This document shows, piece by piece, positions 11,201-23,526 of a DNA stretch of 64,000 nt (its first letter is position 1; each line of letters opens with the position of its first letter). The notes beneath the pieces were generated by a model that was not told the DNA's origin, searched no databases, and saw only the letters and a program-made list of their open reading frames with translations. A program made the position numbers and the translations under genes. Source of the DNA: Brachionus manjavacas. Taxonomy: Eukaryota; Rotifera; Eurotatoria; Ploima; Brachionidae. The stretch covers positions 1,054,001 to 1,118,000 of the forward strand of contig JAHQIY010000002.1 of NCBI GenBank assembly GCA_019054805.1, given 5' to 3'.

Positions 11201-11769
11201 ATTTTTATTAAATTCAATTTTTTCTTTCTTTTTTTAAATTTTCTCAGATTCTGATTCAGACTTGAACGAAGATGAGCACATTTCAATAAAGCAAGAATTA
11301 AAAAATGAAAATTTTAAAAATTGTAGAGTTAATTAAAAAAATAGAAAAAAAGTCAATTTTTTCATATTTTTTTGAGAGCAAAGACAATTTTTTTGTTAGA
11401 GTAAAAGTTAAATTTGGGCTCTATTTTTAGAAAATATCCCATATTCAGGGTATTTTCTTGCAAATTAAATTTTAATTGTTGTAACATAGAAACTATGAAA
11501 TTAACTCTTAAAGAAAACAGGTTGGATTTGGGCTTTACTCTTAGAGTCGTGAACACGAGTTTACGGTAGCTCAATTATTTGCTATATATTTTTTTAAGCT
11601 ATTATTTTATTTTTCCTCAACAAAGTTTTGAGTAGATTAAAACATTGAATAAATTTCTAATCCATAAGATTTTGATAGAACGAGTCAAATGACTCGCTTT
11701 GATGCTTCTAATATTAAGAAATTTTGCTGCTTCTAGTCTTGAACCAGTTTTTGATTTTTATTTGATCAC

Positions 11770-11950
11770 TTATATTTCTATCTTATGAAGTAAAGAAGTT
11801 AAAGTATAGAAGAAAATTAAAATAGATAAATTGAAATAAGAGTGACAGATTATACATGTTTAAATGTTTGAGGTTTCAGGAAAAAAAAAAGAAATTGTAT
11901 GCTAGCAATTACGCAATCTGGTCCAGTATTCGATATATATTTTTATCTAA
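11770..11950 (-). mobile_element. LINE 3' untranslated fragment
   Basis: The stretch 'aagaaaattaaaat ... ttgaaata ... acatgtttaaat ... ttcaggaaaaaaaaaagaaat' parallels 3905-3970 and 4065-4165, the 3' end of the RT fragment in TDP-43 intron 3. It is therefore the same minus-strand LINE family, with its RT body lost or diverged beyond recognition. Confidence 0.5.
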
Positions 11951-12000
11951 AATCTTTAAACGCCTTATCTTATCTACAGCGGTTCTAATAAAATCGTAAC

Positions 12001-12085
12001 GCAGTTCGGCCGGCCGGCGCGGCCTCGGCCATTTTGTCGGCCCGGCGCGGCCTTTCGATGGCGCCGTTGGCCGGCCGCGCCGGGC
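12001..12085. other. GC-rich patch (~80% G+C) with a 13-bp perfect hairpin
   Basis: In a genome of about 25% GC, 68 of these 85 bases are G or C. GCCCGGCGCGGCC at 12040-12052 pairs perfectly with GGCCGCGCCGGGC at 12073-12085, and a related GGCCGGCCGGCGCGGCC lies just left of it. A minus-strand frame (12112-11909) runs through it, ending RYDFIRTAVDKIRRLKIL..., whose second half looks protein-like, but no family is recognised. CGTAAC occurs at both borders of the patch. It could be a piece of a GC-rich mobile element or of foreign DNA. Confidence 0.7.
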
Positions 12086-12810
12086 TATTAATGACGTAAC
12101 ACCAACATACAAAAAATATAAAACTAAACATTTTGAAGCCCTTGATCTTTTTGTGATACCATCATCACTTGGAATAAGATTCTCGGCTTCAAAGATTTAA
12201 CAGATCATGATTTTTTGAGTGATATCACTCTCCAATTCAATCTTATATATTAGTTGAATATTTTAAAATAATTAAGCAAAAATTGATTTTAATTTCAAAA
12301 ATGCTAATTGGGAATTCTACCTTGGGTTACTTAGGTCATCAAATCACCATAATAACTTACAAAAATTGATAAGCTGAATGAACAAATCTCAGAAAAATTA
12401 TTCTCTACTTAAAAAGTGTTGTCCCAACTTTTAGTCCTCATCTTGATTTAATCTTGACCTCAAGACTTAGAGTGTGGTAATAACTTAAGTCTGGTAATAA
12501 CTTAGAGTGTGAAGCAAAAGTTAAATTCCAAGGAATTATATTAGACTCAAAACCAACATTTATAATCGGATACAATGTGCTTTATACGTTTTATATTTAA
12601 TTGTAAATAATAATTTATTTGTAAATAAAAAAAAATTTTTTGAATTAAAAGATTAATCTCAGAGTCCCAAGAACAGTTCTAATAAAATGGATACAAAAAT
12701 AGAGAGAAGATTTATGATAGGGAACTAAAAGTAAAGCCTTAAATAAGATAATTTTCTCACCCATTCAATTTTAATGCTTAGACAAAAATTGAAAGATTGT
12801 CACTTGATAA

Positions 12811-13467
12811 CATACAACGGTAATCGAAAAAAAGACGAGTACGAGTAAGAGTACGAGTATCGTATTAATACTCATACTCATACTCTTAAACATTAAAATA
12901 CTCGAGTAAATACTCGTACTTTTACTCGTACTCGGCAAAATACTCGAGTAAATACTCGTTCTTTTACTCGTACTCGGCAAAATACTCGAGTAAATACTCG
13001 TTCTTTTACTCATAATAATCCAAATACTTAAATTTCTTAAATAATAATAAACGTTCTATGAATATTAAGCCAGAAAATTTTATTGATAAAGTGATGTTTC
13101 GTGTAAATATTGATTTATTAGACAGAACAACTACTCACTTATTTTGAAATTTTTTTTTGAAACTCAAATTTAATACATAAAAATTACTTATAATTTACGA
13201 ATAATATAAAAATAAAAAAATTTTTTTCAGTTTTTTTAAAAAATAATATGATATAAAAGTCATAAAATAAGAATTTTAAATTGTTTCAAAATGTTTTTTG
13301 ATAGGCGTCATTATGAATGGTAGTAAATACTAGAGTATTTTGCCGAGTAGGAGTAAAAGAACGAGTATTTACTCGAGTATTTTAATGTTTAAGAGTATGA
13401 GTATGAGTATTAATACGATACTCGTACTCTTACTCGTACTCGTCTTTTTTTCGATTACCGTTGTATG
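12811..13467. mobile_element. Foldback DNA element with hAT-like 8-bp target duplication
   Basis: Starts CATACAACGGTAATCG and ends with its perfect inverse. CTTGATAA flanks it on both sides (12803-12810 and 13468-13475), fitting the hAT nTnnnnAn pattern. The inverted arms extend about 150-180 bp and consist of GAGTA/TACTC-based units. The left arm has 2.7 tandem copies of a 42-bp unit (12897 onward), the right arm only about one, so the arms have changed by unit gain or loss. The centre is AT-rich and non-coding. The matching duplication and clean ends suggest a fairly recent insertion. Confidence 0.88.
12897..13012. repeat. 42-bp tandem repeat, 2.7 copies
   Basis: The unit AATACTCGAGTAAATACTCG... 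is repeated at 12897, 12939 and 12981 with one or two differences between copies. It lies within the left arm of the 12811-13467 element. A minus-strand frame through it (STSKRTSIYSSILP repeats) is a by-product of the repeat, not a gene. Confidence 0.85.
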
Positions 13468-14034
13468 CTTGATAAGTATTCCGACAATAGAAGTAGCTTG
13501 AGACAAGATAAATTTTAATGGAAATCACGCCTGTTATTTAACTGGGTATTTGAGCGATAATTTAATATTAAAAGATTTCCATTTATGAATCAAAATACAA
13601 AAAGATTGATAAATTAAAGTATGTGAATCATGCAAAAAATTAATGGTTTCATTTATTGATATTCATAAGTTAAAATAATATTAATTATAAATAAATAAAT
13701 AAGTTAGACTTTTAATTTCTTAGCCAAGCTTAATATTAGCTAAAATGAATATTTTTGATTTTTTTAATACATTATCCAACAGAATAATAGGTAGATTATC
13801 ATATTTTTGTAATTGACTGACTTAAATAAAATTAAAAGTAAATATCGAAACTAAAATTTAGAAAAAATAGTTAATTTTGGGCAATTTTCGATATTATTTA
13901 TTATTTTTTATTTCGATATTATTTAGACTAAAAAATAAATTCTTATTCAGTATTTTATTAAAAGTTGATTCGATGAATTAAAATATAATTAACCTCCCAC
14001 ACTACCAAAATTGAGTAATATCCTTTACTCACTT

Positions 14035-14370
14035 TAGAAAATTCAAAGTTAACGTAAATGATCATATTACCGAGAATTTTATAATATCTGCAGGTTTGCC
14101 TAAAGGCTCAGACATTAGTCCATTATTGTTCTGTTTATTTATTAGCGATATTCCTTAAAGACTGAGTAATATTTTGCTTTTTAGTATTTTTATCAATGAT
14201 ATATCCAAATGAGATTAAAAAAATAGTCAATATTCTCTTATTTTTGCTGATTACTCACATTCTACATTTTTAAGAAAAAAGGAGATCTTGAGAACAAGAT
14301 AAACAAAAATTTAGACAAACTAGGAAGATGGCTTTTCAAATGAAAAATAAAAATATTTGCTAAAAAGTCC
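14035..14370 (+). pseudogene. Reverse-transcriptase relic
   Basis: The translation gives NFIISAGLPKGSDISPLLFC, then a stop, then a second ILLFSIFINDIS phrase, then LIFADYSHSTF, and after a frameshift KGDLENKINKNLDKLGRWLF. These correspond in order to the RT GxPQGSxLSP, INDI and FADD motifs and the following ...LxxWL block. The catalytic FADD has become FADY, with several stops and a frameshift. The doubled ...LF-I-DI phrase suggests a local duplication. Family uncertain; non-functional. Confidence 0.65.
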
Positions 14371-15093
14371 TGGTTCATATTCTTCTCTAAATATAATAAA
14401 GAAAATATTGACTGAATACTGAAAATTATGCAAAAATTAAGAAAATAATAAAAATAAAAACTACAAAAAAAGAGAATTTTTATTAATTTTTTACACTAGC
14501 GATTACATGATACTTAAACTGATTTTATCCAAGAGTCATTCTTTAAAATAATTAAAAAAATACATTTTTTAAAAAAACATAATATTGTTTTTTTGGGAAA
14601 ATATAAGCAATCGGCAATCATTATTTTGAAAAATAAATTTATTAATGATTATATTTATAAAAAAATCAAATTCAAATTAGATTCGTTTAATTAGTTACAA
14701 AAAATTAAATATTTAACACCGAAAATAATTAATTTTCTAGGCTTGATAAAATGTCCACAGGCATGGTCTTTAGTCGGTCGAAGAAATTGTGTGAATAACA
14801 TTTCTCATTCAAATCCGGAAATAGAAAAAAACTTGAGCTCAAATCGAACACATATAAACATTGTAACTTTAATTTATTCTTAAAGAACTAAACCAAAAAT
14901 AATAATCGAGGAATTAATTTTACCATTCGGAAAAAAAAATTGAGCACTTTGAATTCAATGCATCGACCCAGTACCTTTAAATTCTCATCAAAAACCAAAT
15001 GATTCATATCGGACACCCAATTGCATAAAATTATTTAAAAATTAAAACTAAAAAAAATCCAGAATTCGTTTAAATTTGTCCCAATGATTTGTA

Positions 15094-18000
15094 TCATTTC
15101 TCAATATTATCTAGTTCTGATTCACTATCTTCTTTTATGCTATCATTTCTGTTAATCAAAACGGCGTCGTTTTGTTTCGAGAATGTCTCATTCGAATCCT
15201 GACTCGATTGGTCTGATTCGTCCTCAGCTGATTCACGCCAATATACCGTGTTTGCCTGTAAGTTAGACATTACCTCCGGCAAGTCAACAAATTCATCCCA
15301 ATGCTCGAACATGTCTTCAATAAAGTACTCTATAAAGCTTATCTGAGCTTTTGGTATGCTACAAACAGCCCGATCATATGTAGGCATAACAACTGGGAGA
15401 CCTTTTTCTTTTTCTTCATCAGTCTTTGATAAAATTAATAGATTAAAAGTCTAATTGAAATTTTATTAATAAATAGATTTTTTTTTAGAAAAAAAAGTCA
15501 TTGAAAACTTGTTTTTCTAAGTAAAAATCTGTATGTCCACAATTTTGACATACAGATTTTGTAAAGAAATTTTCATTTTTTCTTAGATAATAATAAAATG
15601 AAATAAAAAATTTGCTTTTATTTAATAATTTTAAATTAAGAGATGGAAATTTAGGATTAAAATTTTTTATGATTGCTATGATTTTTAAAGATATAAAGAT
15701 ATAGATAAGAGATACTTAAGAAAACCTTGAATTGTATACATCCACTCGAGGAGACGAGTCAAGAGAAAGATCTCGGTGTATTTATTTTAAATGGTTTAAA
15801 ATGAAACAAGCAATGTTACGTTACGCAGCGGCTTTAAAGGCAAATAGCGTTTTGGGTCAAATCAAGAGTTCTTTTTCATATCTGGACAGAGAGACGATTG
15901 TACCACTTCACAAGGGGTTGGTTCGCCCTCATCCTGAATATGCAGTCAGTGTTTGGTCGCCTTCATTTAAAACGGACATAAATATTCTTGAGAAGGTCCA
16001 GAGGAGAGCAACCAAATTGGTTAAATCAGTTAAAGAGAAACCTTATGAAAATGAAGTAAGACTTCGAGATTTAGATCTCATTAGCTTACGAGGAACGCCA
16101 ATTAAGAGGTTACTTGATCCAAATGTATAAGATTGTGCACAAGGTGATAATATAGAATTGGTAACTGATGTGAATTATGCTAAAAGTTTGTACTCTGAAT
16201 TTAAGAAGATCAAATGATAAAAAGTTGGTAAGGGAAATAAACAAAAGAGGAAGGTATCGCTACAATTTCTTAACGAACAGAGATGTCGAGACAAGGAACA
16301 GGTTTTCATTAATGCGGTTAATGCGAAGTTAGTCAATAGTTTCAAAGCATTCATAGACCGAGAAATGGCAACGCCTGCAATGGCCATTTAAAGGCTAGGC
16401 GCAATTACGCGCTTGTATAGGCAAATGCTTATACTACAGTTTACTACAACTACTACTACTACCACCACTTTTTGAAAAACACTAAACTAGACTGACCATT
16501 TAAAATATTTTAATTTTTTCGAATTAAAATGAATTTCGACAGAAACTGAAAAGAAACTAAACTTTTAATTACTAAAATTAAGAGATACTCTTCATAAAAT
16601 CCTTAAATCTGATTAAATTTAACACCAAAAACCATTTAATTAAAAATAAAATTAATTAAAACTTAAAATTCGAAATGAACTTAAATTTTGTGGAATTTTA
16701 TTTACTAGCAATTCTCCCAAATTTTTCTACATTCAAAAATCAGTAAAAATTTTTAAGCCATTGTATAAAAGTTTATTTGATGCATAATAAAAAATGTTCT
16801 ATAACAAATGAAATGGATTTTTTCTTGGAAAAAAATTACTTCTTCTTTATTTTATGTCATTGAGAATAAATGGATAAAAAAAATTGGGCAGTAGAAAACT
16901 AACCTTCTAATAATGCAAGCAAAAAAAAGTGATTTAATTTATTTACTTGTTGAAAGTATTCGGATGCTATGCGATCAGCCCATTCTTTGTAAATATCCAG
17001 TGGTCTGCATGGATTGCTCACATCCGCACATTTAATTAAAATTCTTTTTATTAATATTTTGTTCTCGGGCAACTGAAGCATGTCCAAACTCTAAAATTTG
17101 GAAAAAAAATTTTTTTGATTAAATAATATTTTTTATATTTAAACCTTAATTGCTAATTTTTCGTCCGTCGAAATGCTGAACTTGTTAACAAATTTGTTCA
17201 AATGCTCGAAATGTTTATTCATTTCGGTGGCCAGAACCATGTCGATTACAACTGATCTGATAGCGCGGTATTCATCTCTGGTCAAGTTTTGAAATATGTT
17301 AGCATTTTGACTTTGCCTAGTCAATTGAAAAGCCAGTGCGGCATGATGGTTTTCCAAAACAGCCCTTAAGAAATTAATTATTTTTTAAAAATAAACTTTT
17401 TTATCTAATTAATTACTGATCGTTGTACAAAAGAGCCAAGTCATTATCAGAATTGCATAAAAATGCATTAGTTCTTCCTGGATGGTTAAGATCATGCACA
17501 GCTGCAGCTATCAACGAGGCACATCTATCCACATCGTCCAAAATTTCCTTAACATTAGCAAATAGATAGTTTGTCTAAATAAAAAAATATCTTACGGTTA
17601 ATTTATCGGTGGACAGGAAGTAAGCTGTTGCATGCAAAACATCACTGGCATGGGTTGAATTATGATAAGGATTCGATGGTTTATAATTAGATTCCATTAA
17701 CGTCAACCAATTAACCAGCATACTTTCACTTATTTTTAAATGTTGACACATGGAAAACCGGTTCATTGTTTTCAAGCCCAGAGTTATGAGAGGTCTAAAA
17801 CATAGGTCAATTTTTAGATAAGAATATATAATAGATAAAAAATCCTCGAAATTTTTCATAACGAGAAGTTTCTACATCTAAAAAGGACATTACTAGAATA
17901 TTTTGATAGATTCCTTGACCAATTCAATATTTAAAAAGTAATTTAATGTAATTTAATAAATGATACATAGTATTCATATCAGATAATATCAGGTGAATTA

Positions 18001-21000
18001 AAATTTGAATTTTTATATGTCAAAATTTGTAAAAAAATTTTTTTTCCTGATATTAGCTGATTTCAGTTGATATCATTTGATATCAAATTATATCATATGA
18101 TATCACATGATATGATGTGACAAGTTAATTTCCGGCACTGTCTACTTCAAGCATTTTCATATCTGAAATTAAATCTGATAGTGAAATAGAATGAGTTTAT
18201 TTTTTATTTGGAAATTTGAAAAAAATATTGAAAATTCTTTTTTTAAATTTTTTTAATCTATTTTTTTTACCAAATTCTGGTAAAACTGCAAATTTAGCTA
18301 TTTAATAGAATGCCAAATGTTTGAAGTCGATTTAAAAATAAACAATTGAAGTTAATAATTTTTTTTTGTTTTTTTTTTTAATTTGAAAGATCCTTAGAAA
18401 TAGCGTTTTCTCTGATCTGTTTAACCTGGTATTAACCTTTCAACAATCTCAAGTACCCAAATGCGCTCTCTACTAAAATATCTGCCTTTAAAGAAACATT
18501 ATAAAAATTTAAGATAACTAAAATTAATTGTTAACCCTTCGAGTGTTTGACTTTCGGGAACATCATATATTTTGCAAATTTTACCTACTCCGCCCAACTT
18601 TGAATTTTTTTTTCTATCTTATTTATGAATATTAAATTTAGCTCTTTTCTAAATTGATGAAAAAATTTCAAAATAGAAAAACAATTTTTAGATTTGGTGA
18701 ACTAATAGTTCATAAAATCTGAGAACAACAATTGTTCCAGTAACAGGTTAACCATAGTTCACCTAACCGACTAGACCGGAAAAACTTTATTTTTTTCTTT
18801 ATAAATTTTGACTTTAGTGATAATTGACGTTCATTTGATGAATTTTAACAAAAACAAAATTTATAAAATACGCAAAACAGAGCCTCGATAGTTTTTTAAA
18901 CAAATATTATCTTAAGAATCATCATATGACAAACTCAAAGCAGTATTAACACTATTTACTTCCATATTTTATCAATTATTTCTCTAAAAACAAAAAAAAA
19001 GAAATTCAATATTTTTTTAATTCTAGTAAAAATATTGAAAAATGATCAATTATTATTTATAAAAAGTAATAATATCTAATTATATTTATTCCTCCTTTTT
19101 GATATATTAAAGAAAATTTTGCAGCAAAATGCGATAAACTTTGTTGCGTCTTTTTACCTAAATTTAATTTTAATTTTATTTCATAATTCATAATTTGATT
19201 AAAATCTTATCAATGTTTTATTTTATCATAAAAAAATCTATTTCTGGTAAAATATGTAGCATTTTGTTATTAAAAATATTTTTTTAGGTTAAATTTCAAT
19301 TTATCTAAAACGAAAGATTTTTTGTTTAAATTGTGTTTTAATTTCAAAAAACCTTTTTTAGTATTTTTATTTTTTTAAATTTTCCCAGTACTTAATTTGA
19401 ATAAAAATCTTTTTTTTGTAAATTTCGGGAAAAATTTTAAATGTATTTTACTTTAATTTTTTCAAAAGAGATTTAATCTAGCCTCAAAGTCTCCTAATGT
19501 TAATTTCTAGATAGTGTCAAAGCATTTTTGACTAAAAATAAAATATACTAAAATATAACTTGGTTGATATGGTATTAAGCGCAGGCTTCAAAGCTGAATT
19601 TTTTGATACAGAGTTAATAAAGCGAGGAAATACGGTACTTCAAATAAAAGATTCTTCGATCCTCAAAAGATAGACTTTTTTTTTTAATTTATAAATTAAG
19701 AAAATTACTGTAATTTAAATAAAAAGTTACTAATTTCTTTTATTTAATATTTATTCAATAAAAAAAGTGCTTAACCAAAAGAAAAAATAGGAAAAAAATC
19801 TTCTAAATTTGAGTGAATTTTTTTGGGCGAAGATTAAAAATTAAAAAAGTGAAAATAAAAAAAATTTCAAAATTAACTTTCTAAGGATTGAAAAAAAACA
19901 AAAATAGTTAATTAAAATTTCAAAAAAAGATATTTAAAAATTAATTTTTAAATTTTTATATTTATTTTAAAAAATCTTGAATAGATAAAAATCACTCAAG
20001 TCCATGAAAATTGAGTTAGAAGAGATAAAAACACAAATAAATTTTTTGTATTTAAATTAAAAAAGCATTTAATAATGCGTGAAAAAATTGAAAGGTTAAT
20101 TATGACCACTATTGGTTCAGATGTGGAGCCCCAATACTTTTTTAAAAAAATCCCCAAAACAACGTTAAATCACACAAATTAATTATGTTTTATTATCTCT
20201 TTTTATATTTATTTAATCTCGGTTAGGAGTGGGAATCATAGAGGAATAAAAAGGAGATTTTTGGAAGTTTAACTTTTTTAACTTTTTTAATTTTAATTTT
20301 TTTTAAATTAAACGATTATTAAAAATTAAATACTGATTTAAAAATTCAAAAAATTTTAGCATTTTCAATTTGTGGAACCGATTTCCCACCCCTAGTCTCG
20401 GTCGAATTTTTTTTGACCGCACTTTATTTTATTTGAAATTACTGGGCAGATAAGAAAAAAATTCTCATTAACAAGAACAAAATAAAATCTTACCTTTTGT
20501 TAGTGAGCCGCTCTAGAGCTATGATGTCAAAATCCCACGATTCTTCGGTCTCAAGAAGCTGTACAATGTCAGGCGAAAGATTTCTGACGTAATTCTGAAC
20601 CGAATTAGACTCATTGTTAAGTAAAGCTAAAGAAAAAAAATTAAATTTCGAACCAGAAAACATGTCAATTTCACGTTTTGTTCCAACAATGCTTCCTTTG
20701 GCAAAGCGCTTTTGTAAACCGTTCGACATCAGACCCGAAACCAAATCGCTAGTGTGCTTGTCGCCATCTAGCAAAAGTGGATTGTAGAGTTCTGTAGATC
20801 GAAGAATGTCCAAAGCTTTGTCCAAATTTTGCCTAACTAATTCAGTTTTTGAGCTCTCGTGTGCCAGACTGATTATGTTGATAACTTTTCGGATCGGGGC
20901 CTCGATCGATTGCTGGTGCACTTTGGCCATTGAATGACGACGCGAAGGAAATTCGTTGCCAGTCGATTGAATGTCATAGGATCGCTTTCGGAATTGATTG

Positions 21001-23526
21001 CTTGATGATGTACTCAATTGAGGATCTTTTAGAAAAATTGAAAAAATCTTAATTTTTCTTTTGAAATTATAAAGCTGTTTACTGAATTCAGGCGAAGACC
21101 GAGTCAAATCGTTAGGAGTGTCGGTTTGTTTTTCGTTGTCAGATATGGTTCCGTCATCGATGGAGCTGGTTGCGGTGTGCGCATCCGACTTTATCATGTC
21201 AGCGAACCGCTCGAAATCACACGACTTTTTGGGCATACTTAAGGAAGTTATTTTTTTCAAAATGGGATGAGGGCTCTCATCGCTTGGCTCATTTGGTTTG
21301 AAATTTTTTTTGTTCTTAAAATTGCTCAATGCTACTCTATCTGACGTTGTTGTTATAGTTACATAATTTTGAATTTTACTAAATAAAAAAAATTTTAAAA
21401 ATTATTTTTATCATTTTACTTTGAACTAGAACAGTACTTGGTATCGCCTTGCACAATAATCGGAATTGTTATACTCGAGTAATTGGACACTTCGCCAGTG
21501 CTTTTTTGAATGGGCAGTGAGAATTCCCATGCCATGCCGGCTTTAACATGCTCAGTTTTGTTAAGTATTTCGTTTTTGTCGAGCTTGTGCAGATTGTGAA
21601 AACTTTGTCCACTCAGCTCGTTTAGCGACATTCCAGTCAATTTTTCAAAAGCGTTATTTACATACTTTGAAAAAATATTAAAAATCAAAAAAATTATTTA
21701 TTTAAAATATTTATTAAAATTACTAATAACTGAAACTGTTCGTTCATAATCTCAATGGGATCACTTGTGTATTCGAGAGCTGTGAATAGAGTGTGTGCTG
21801 CCTGAAGGCGTTTTACACTGGACACTTCGCCATGTTCCAAAGTTAACAGGTCATTTTTATATCTCATCAAATTGGTTGTCTCAACTATTGCCTTTTATTA
21901 AATGATGAATTTTAAATGTCAAAAATTAGACAATTCCCAATTTCTCACTTTATTAAAACCCATTTTCAGAAATGGAAGAACGCAAGGCACCTCTCTGTCC
22001 TCACTAAAATTTTGCATAAAAAATGTTTTAATTATTTAAGATCAAAAAATTGTTTATTCTACTTAAAGTACTTACTAATTATGTGTTAGAGCTACAATCA
22101 CTGTGTAATGGAACAACTTTCGAATAAAGCTTAAAAATTAGAAGATTAATAAAAAAAAGTTTTTTTTGTTTTTCTTTTCAAGGTGTCTAAAATTGGTTTC
22201 TGTCATGAAATTAAGTATTTTGTGAGCATTTTCCCATAGAGACTGATTCGATTCGAAAAAAATGAGAAATCTAAAGGATTCAAATAAATTACGTAAAAAA
22301 TGCTTAAAACTAACGAAAAATTTCAATTCTCTTAAGTCAATAATTACTTTTGAATCGCGTAGTTTCAATATTTATGATCAAATATTTTGCTCAATGGTGT
22401 TGATTTTGAAAGCCATAAATTTTCTCCTCGGAAAAAATTTATGGTTTTAATTTTTCCTAAATCCAGGACAAATTAATCGATTGAAATTTTTGCTCCAGAA
22501 AATTATGCTTGATGCGATAACAAAAAAACAATTAGTTTGCATTTGACAATTTAAACCTACAACTAGCAAATTAATGTCAAATTATTAAAAAGAGAATATC
22601 GTTAATTATTCAATTGCTTGTCAGAAATATCTAGAAATTAATTAATAAATAAAAAATAAATTATTCTTAATAATTAAAAAAAATTGTAATTACTCTGGAA
22701 TCCAAAAACAATTAATTAAAAGATAATATAATTTACACAGTCATTGAAAATATTTTTTCCTGATAGCTTTTCGATTTTTAGTTTTATTTTTAAATTTTTT
22801 AAATAAAAGAAAATAAGATAAAACCAAAAGGGGTAATGGTAACCTGACTAAATTAAAAAAAAATCATCTAAATAGATGTCGTATTAAAATTTTAAGTCAA
22901 TTTCAGAGTCGAAACGCTGAATTCTAATTGTGAAAATACACTAAATTCGAAACAAAAAATAAATAAAAAATAATAATTTTAATTTTTAATCAATTCTGAA
23001 TTAGTTTTTTTGAGATTCTTTTTGTATTTTTTATCGAAGCAAAATCCTAATATTTAGAGCTGAATTTTAAATAAAAATAAAAGCTTTCATCCTTTCTTTC
23101 TGAGGTTATTTAAAGAACCAAGTATAATTTAATATTAATTTAAAAAGGTTAAAAGCTCGAAAATTTGTCTGAAAGCAGAATTGTTGGTACAGGGAAAAAC
23201 ACTAAATGGTTTATTAGGAAAAAATCCTACCGGCATATGTTCTCGTAATCGTACTGATTCGCGGACGCATTATGAGCTTTGTTTGTATTTGAATGAGTTC
23301 TTCTACAGTCTATTAGCACGAGATCATAATTGACTTTTTTTAAAGCTTCATGGGTTTCCTGAATATTTTTGCTACAGGTGATCGAATAGCCGCAATTCAA
23401 GATGGCATTCTTGAGCGCAATCACTGCCGGGTCTTCCCTGTTTTGTACCAAAAGGACCTGCATTACTTTGAGTCCAATTCTTCGACAAATAGACAAGTCT
23501 GTGCGGACGCCGTTTTGTAAACTCAA
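15094..23526 (-). CDS. PDE8: High-affinity cAMP phosphodiesterase, PDE8 type (5' end missing)
   Basis: Exons (minus): 23526-23231, 22129-22076, 22003-21949, 21891-21724, 21664-21438, 21378-21083, 21025-20675, 20626-20494, 17794-17596, 17547-17417, 17364-17145, 17090-16947, 15423-15094; about 867 residues. Order: REC-like domain ([14 protein letters not shown]...), PAS domain ([20 protein letters not shown]), linker with RRHS (a protein-kinase-A-type site) and [13 protein letters not shown], then the HD phosphohydrolase domain. That domain shows [46 protein letters not shown] and the purine-binding Gln in [10 protein letters not shown]. It would hydrolyse cAMP. Oddities: the usual HDxDHPG is HDLNHPG, and introns 21026-21082 (57 nt) and 20627-20674 (48 nt) are frame-neutral and could be retained. 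One donor is ambiguous (21438 or 21420). The first coding exon here opens after an acceptor-like CACAG at about 23527, so a further 5' exon probably lies to the right. A LINE fragment sits in the last intron. Confidence 0.93.
15732..16465 (+). mobile_element. LINE 3' fragment (RT thumb region and tail)
   Basis: The translation [20 protein letters not shown], then [32 protein letters not shown] and [17 protein letters not shown] is the conserved C-terminal end of CR1/jockey-like RT proteins ('[22 protein letters not shown]'). The final 'R.RGD...' block is shifted out of frame at about 16100. The 3' end has GCGC-aattac-GCGC and TATA-type mini-hairpins and stops at (ACT)n near 16440-16465. It is 5'-truncated and lies in antisense orientation inside the last PDE8 intron. 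Confidence 0.8.
17980..18300. repeat. Dispersed repeat, copy 2 (intronic)
   Basis: A run of GATATCA / TATCAxxTGATA palindromes leads to the 28-base core at 18114-18141, shared with 1486-1513. The downstream 'ttttaccaaattctggtaaaactg' resembles 1391-1415. Located in the 2.7-kb PDE8 intron (17795-20493). The rest of that intron shows no coding sequence. Confidence 0.55.

Noticed and set aside
12771-13013. 80-codon minus-strand frame with SKRTSIYSSILPST repeats
   Set aside because: It is the translation of the GAGTA-type tandem repeat in the arm of the 12811-13467 element. It has no independent coding signal.
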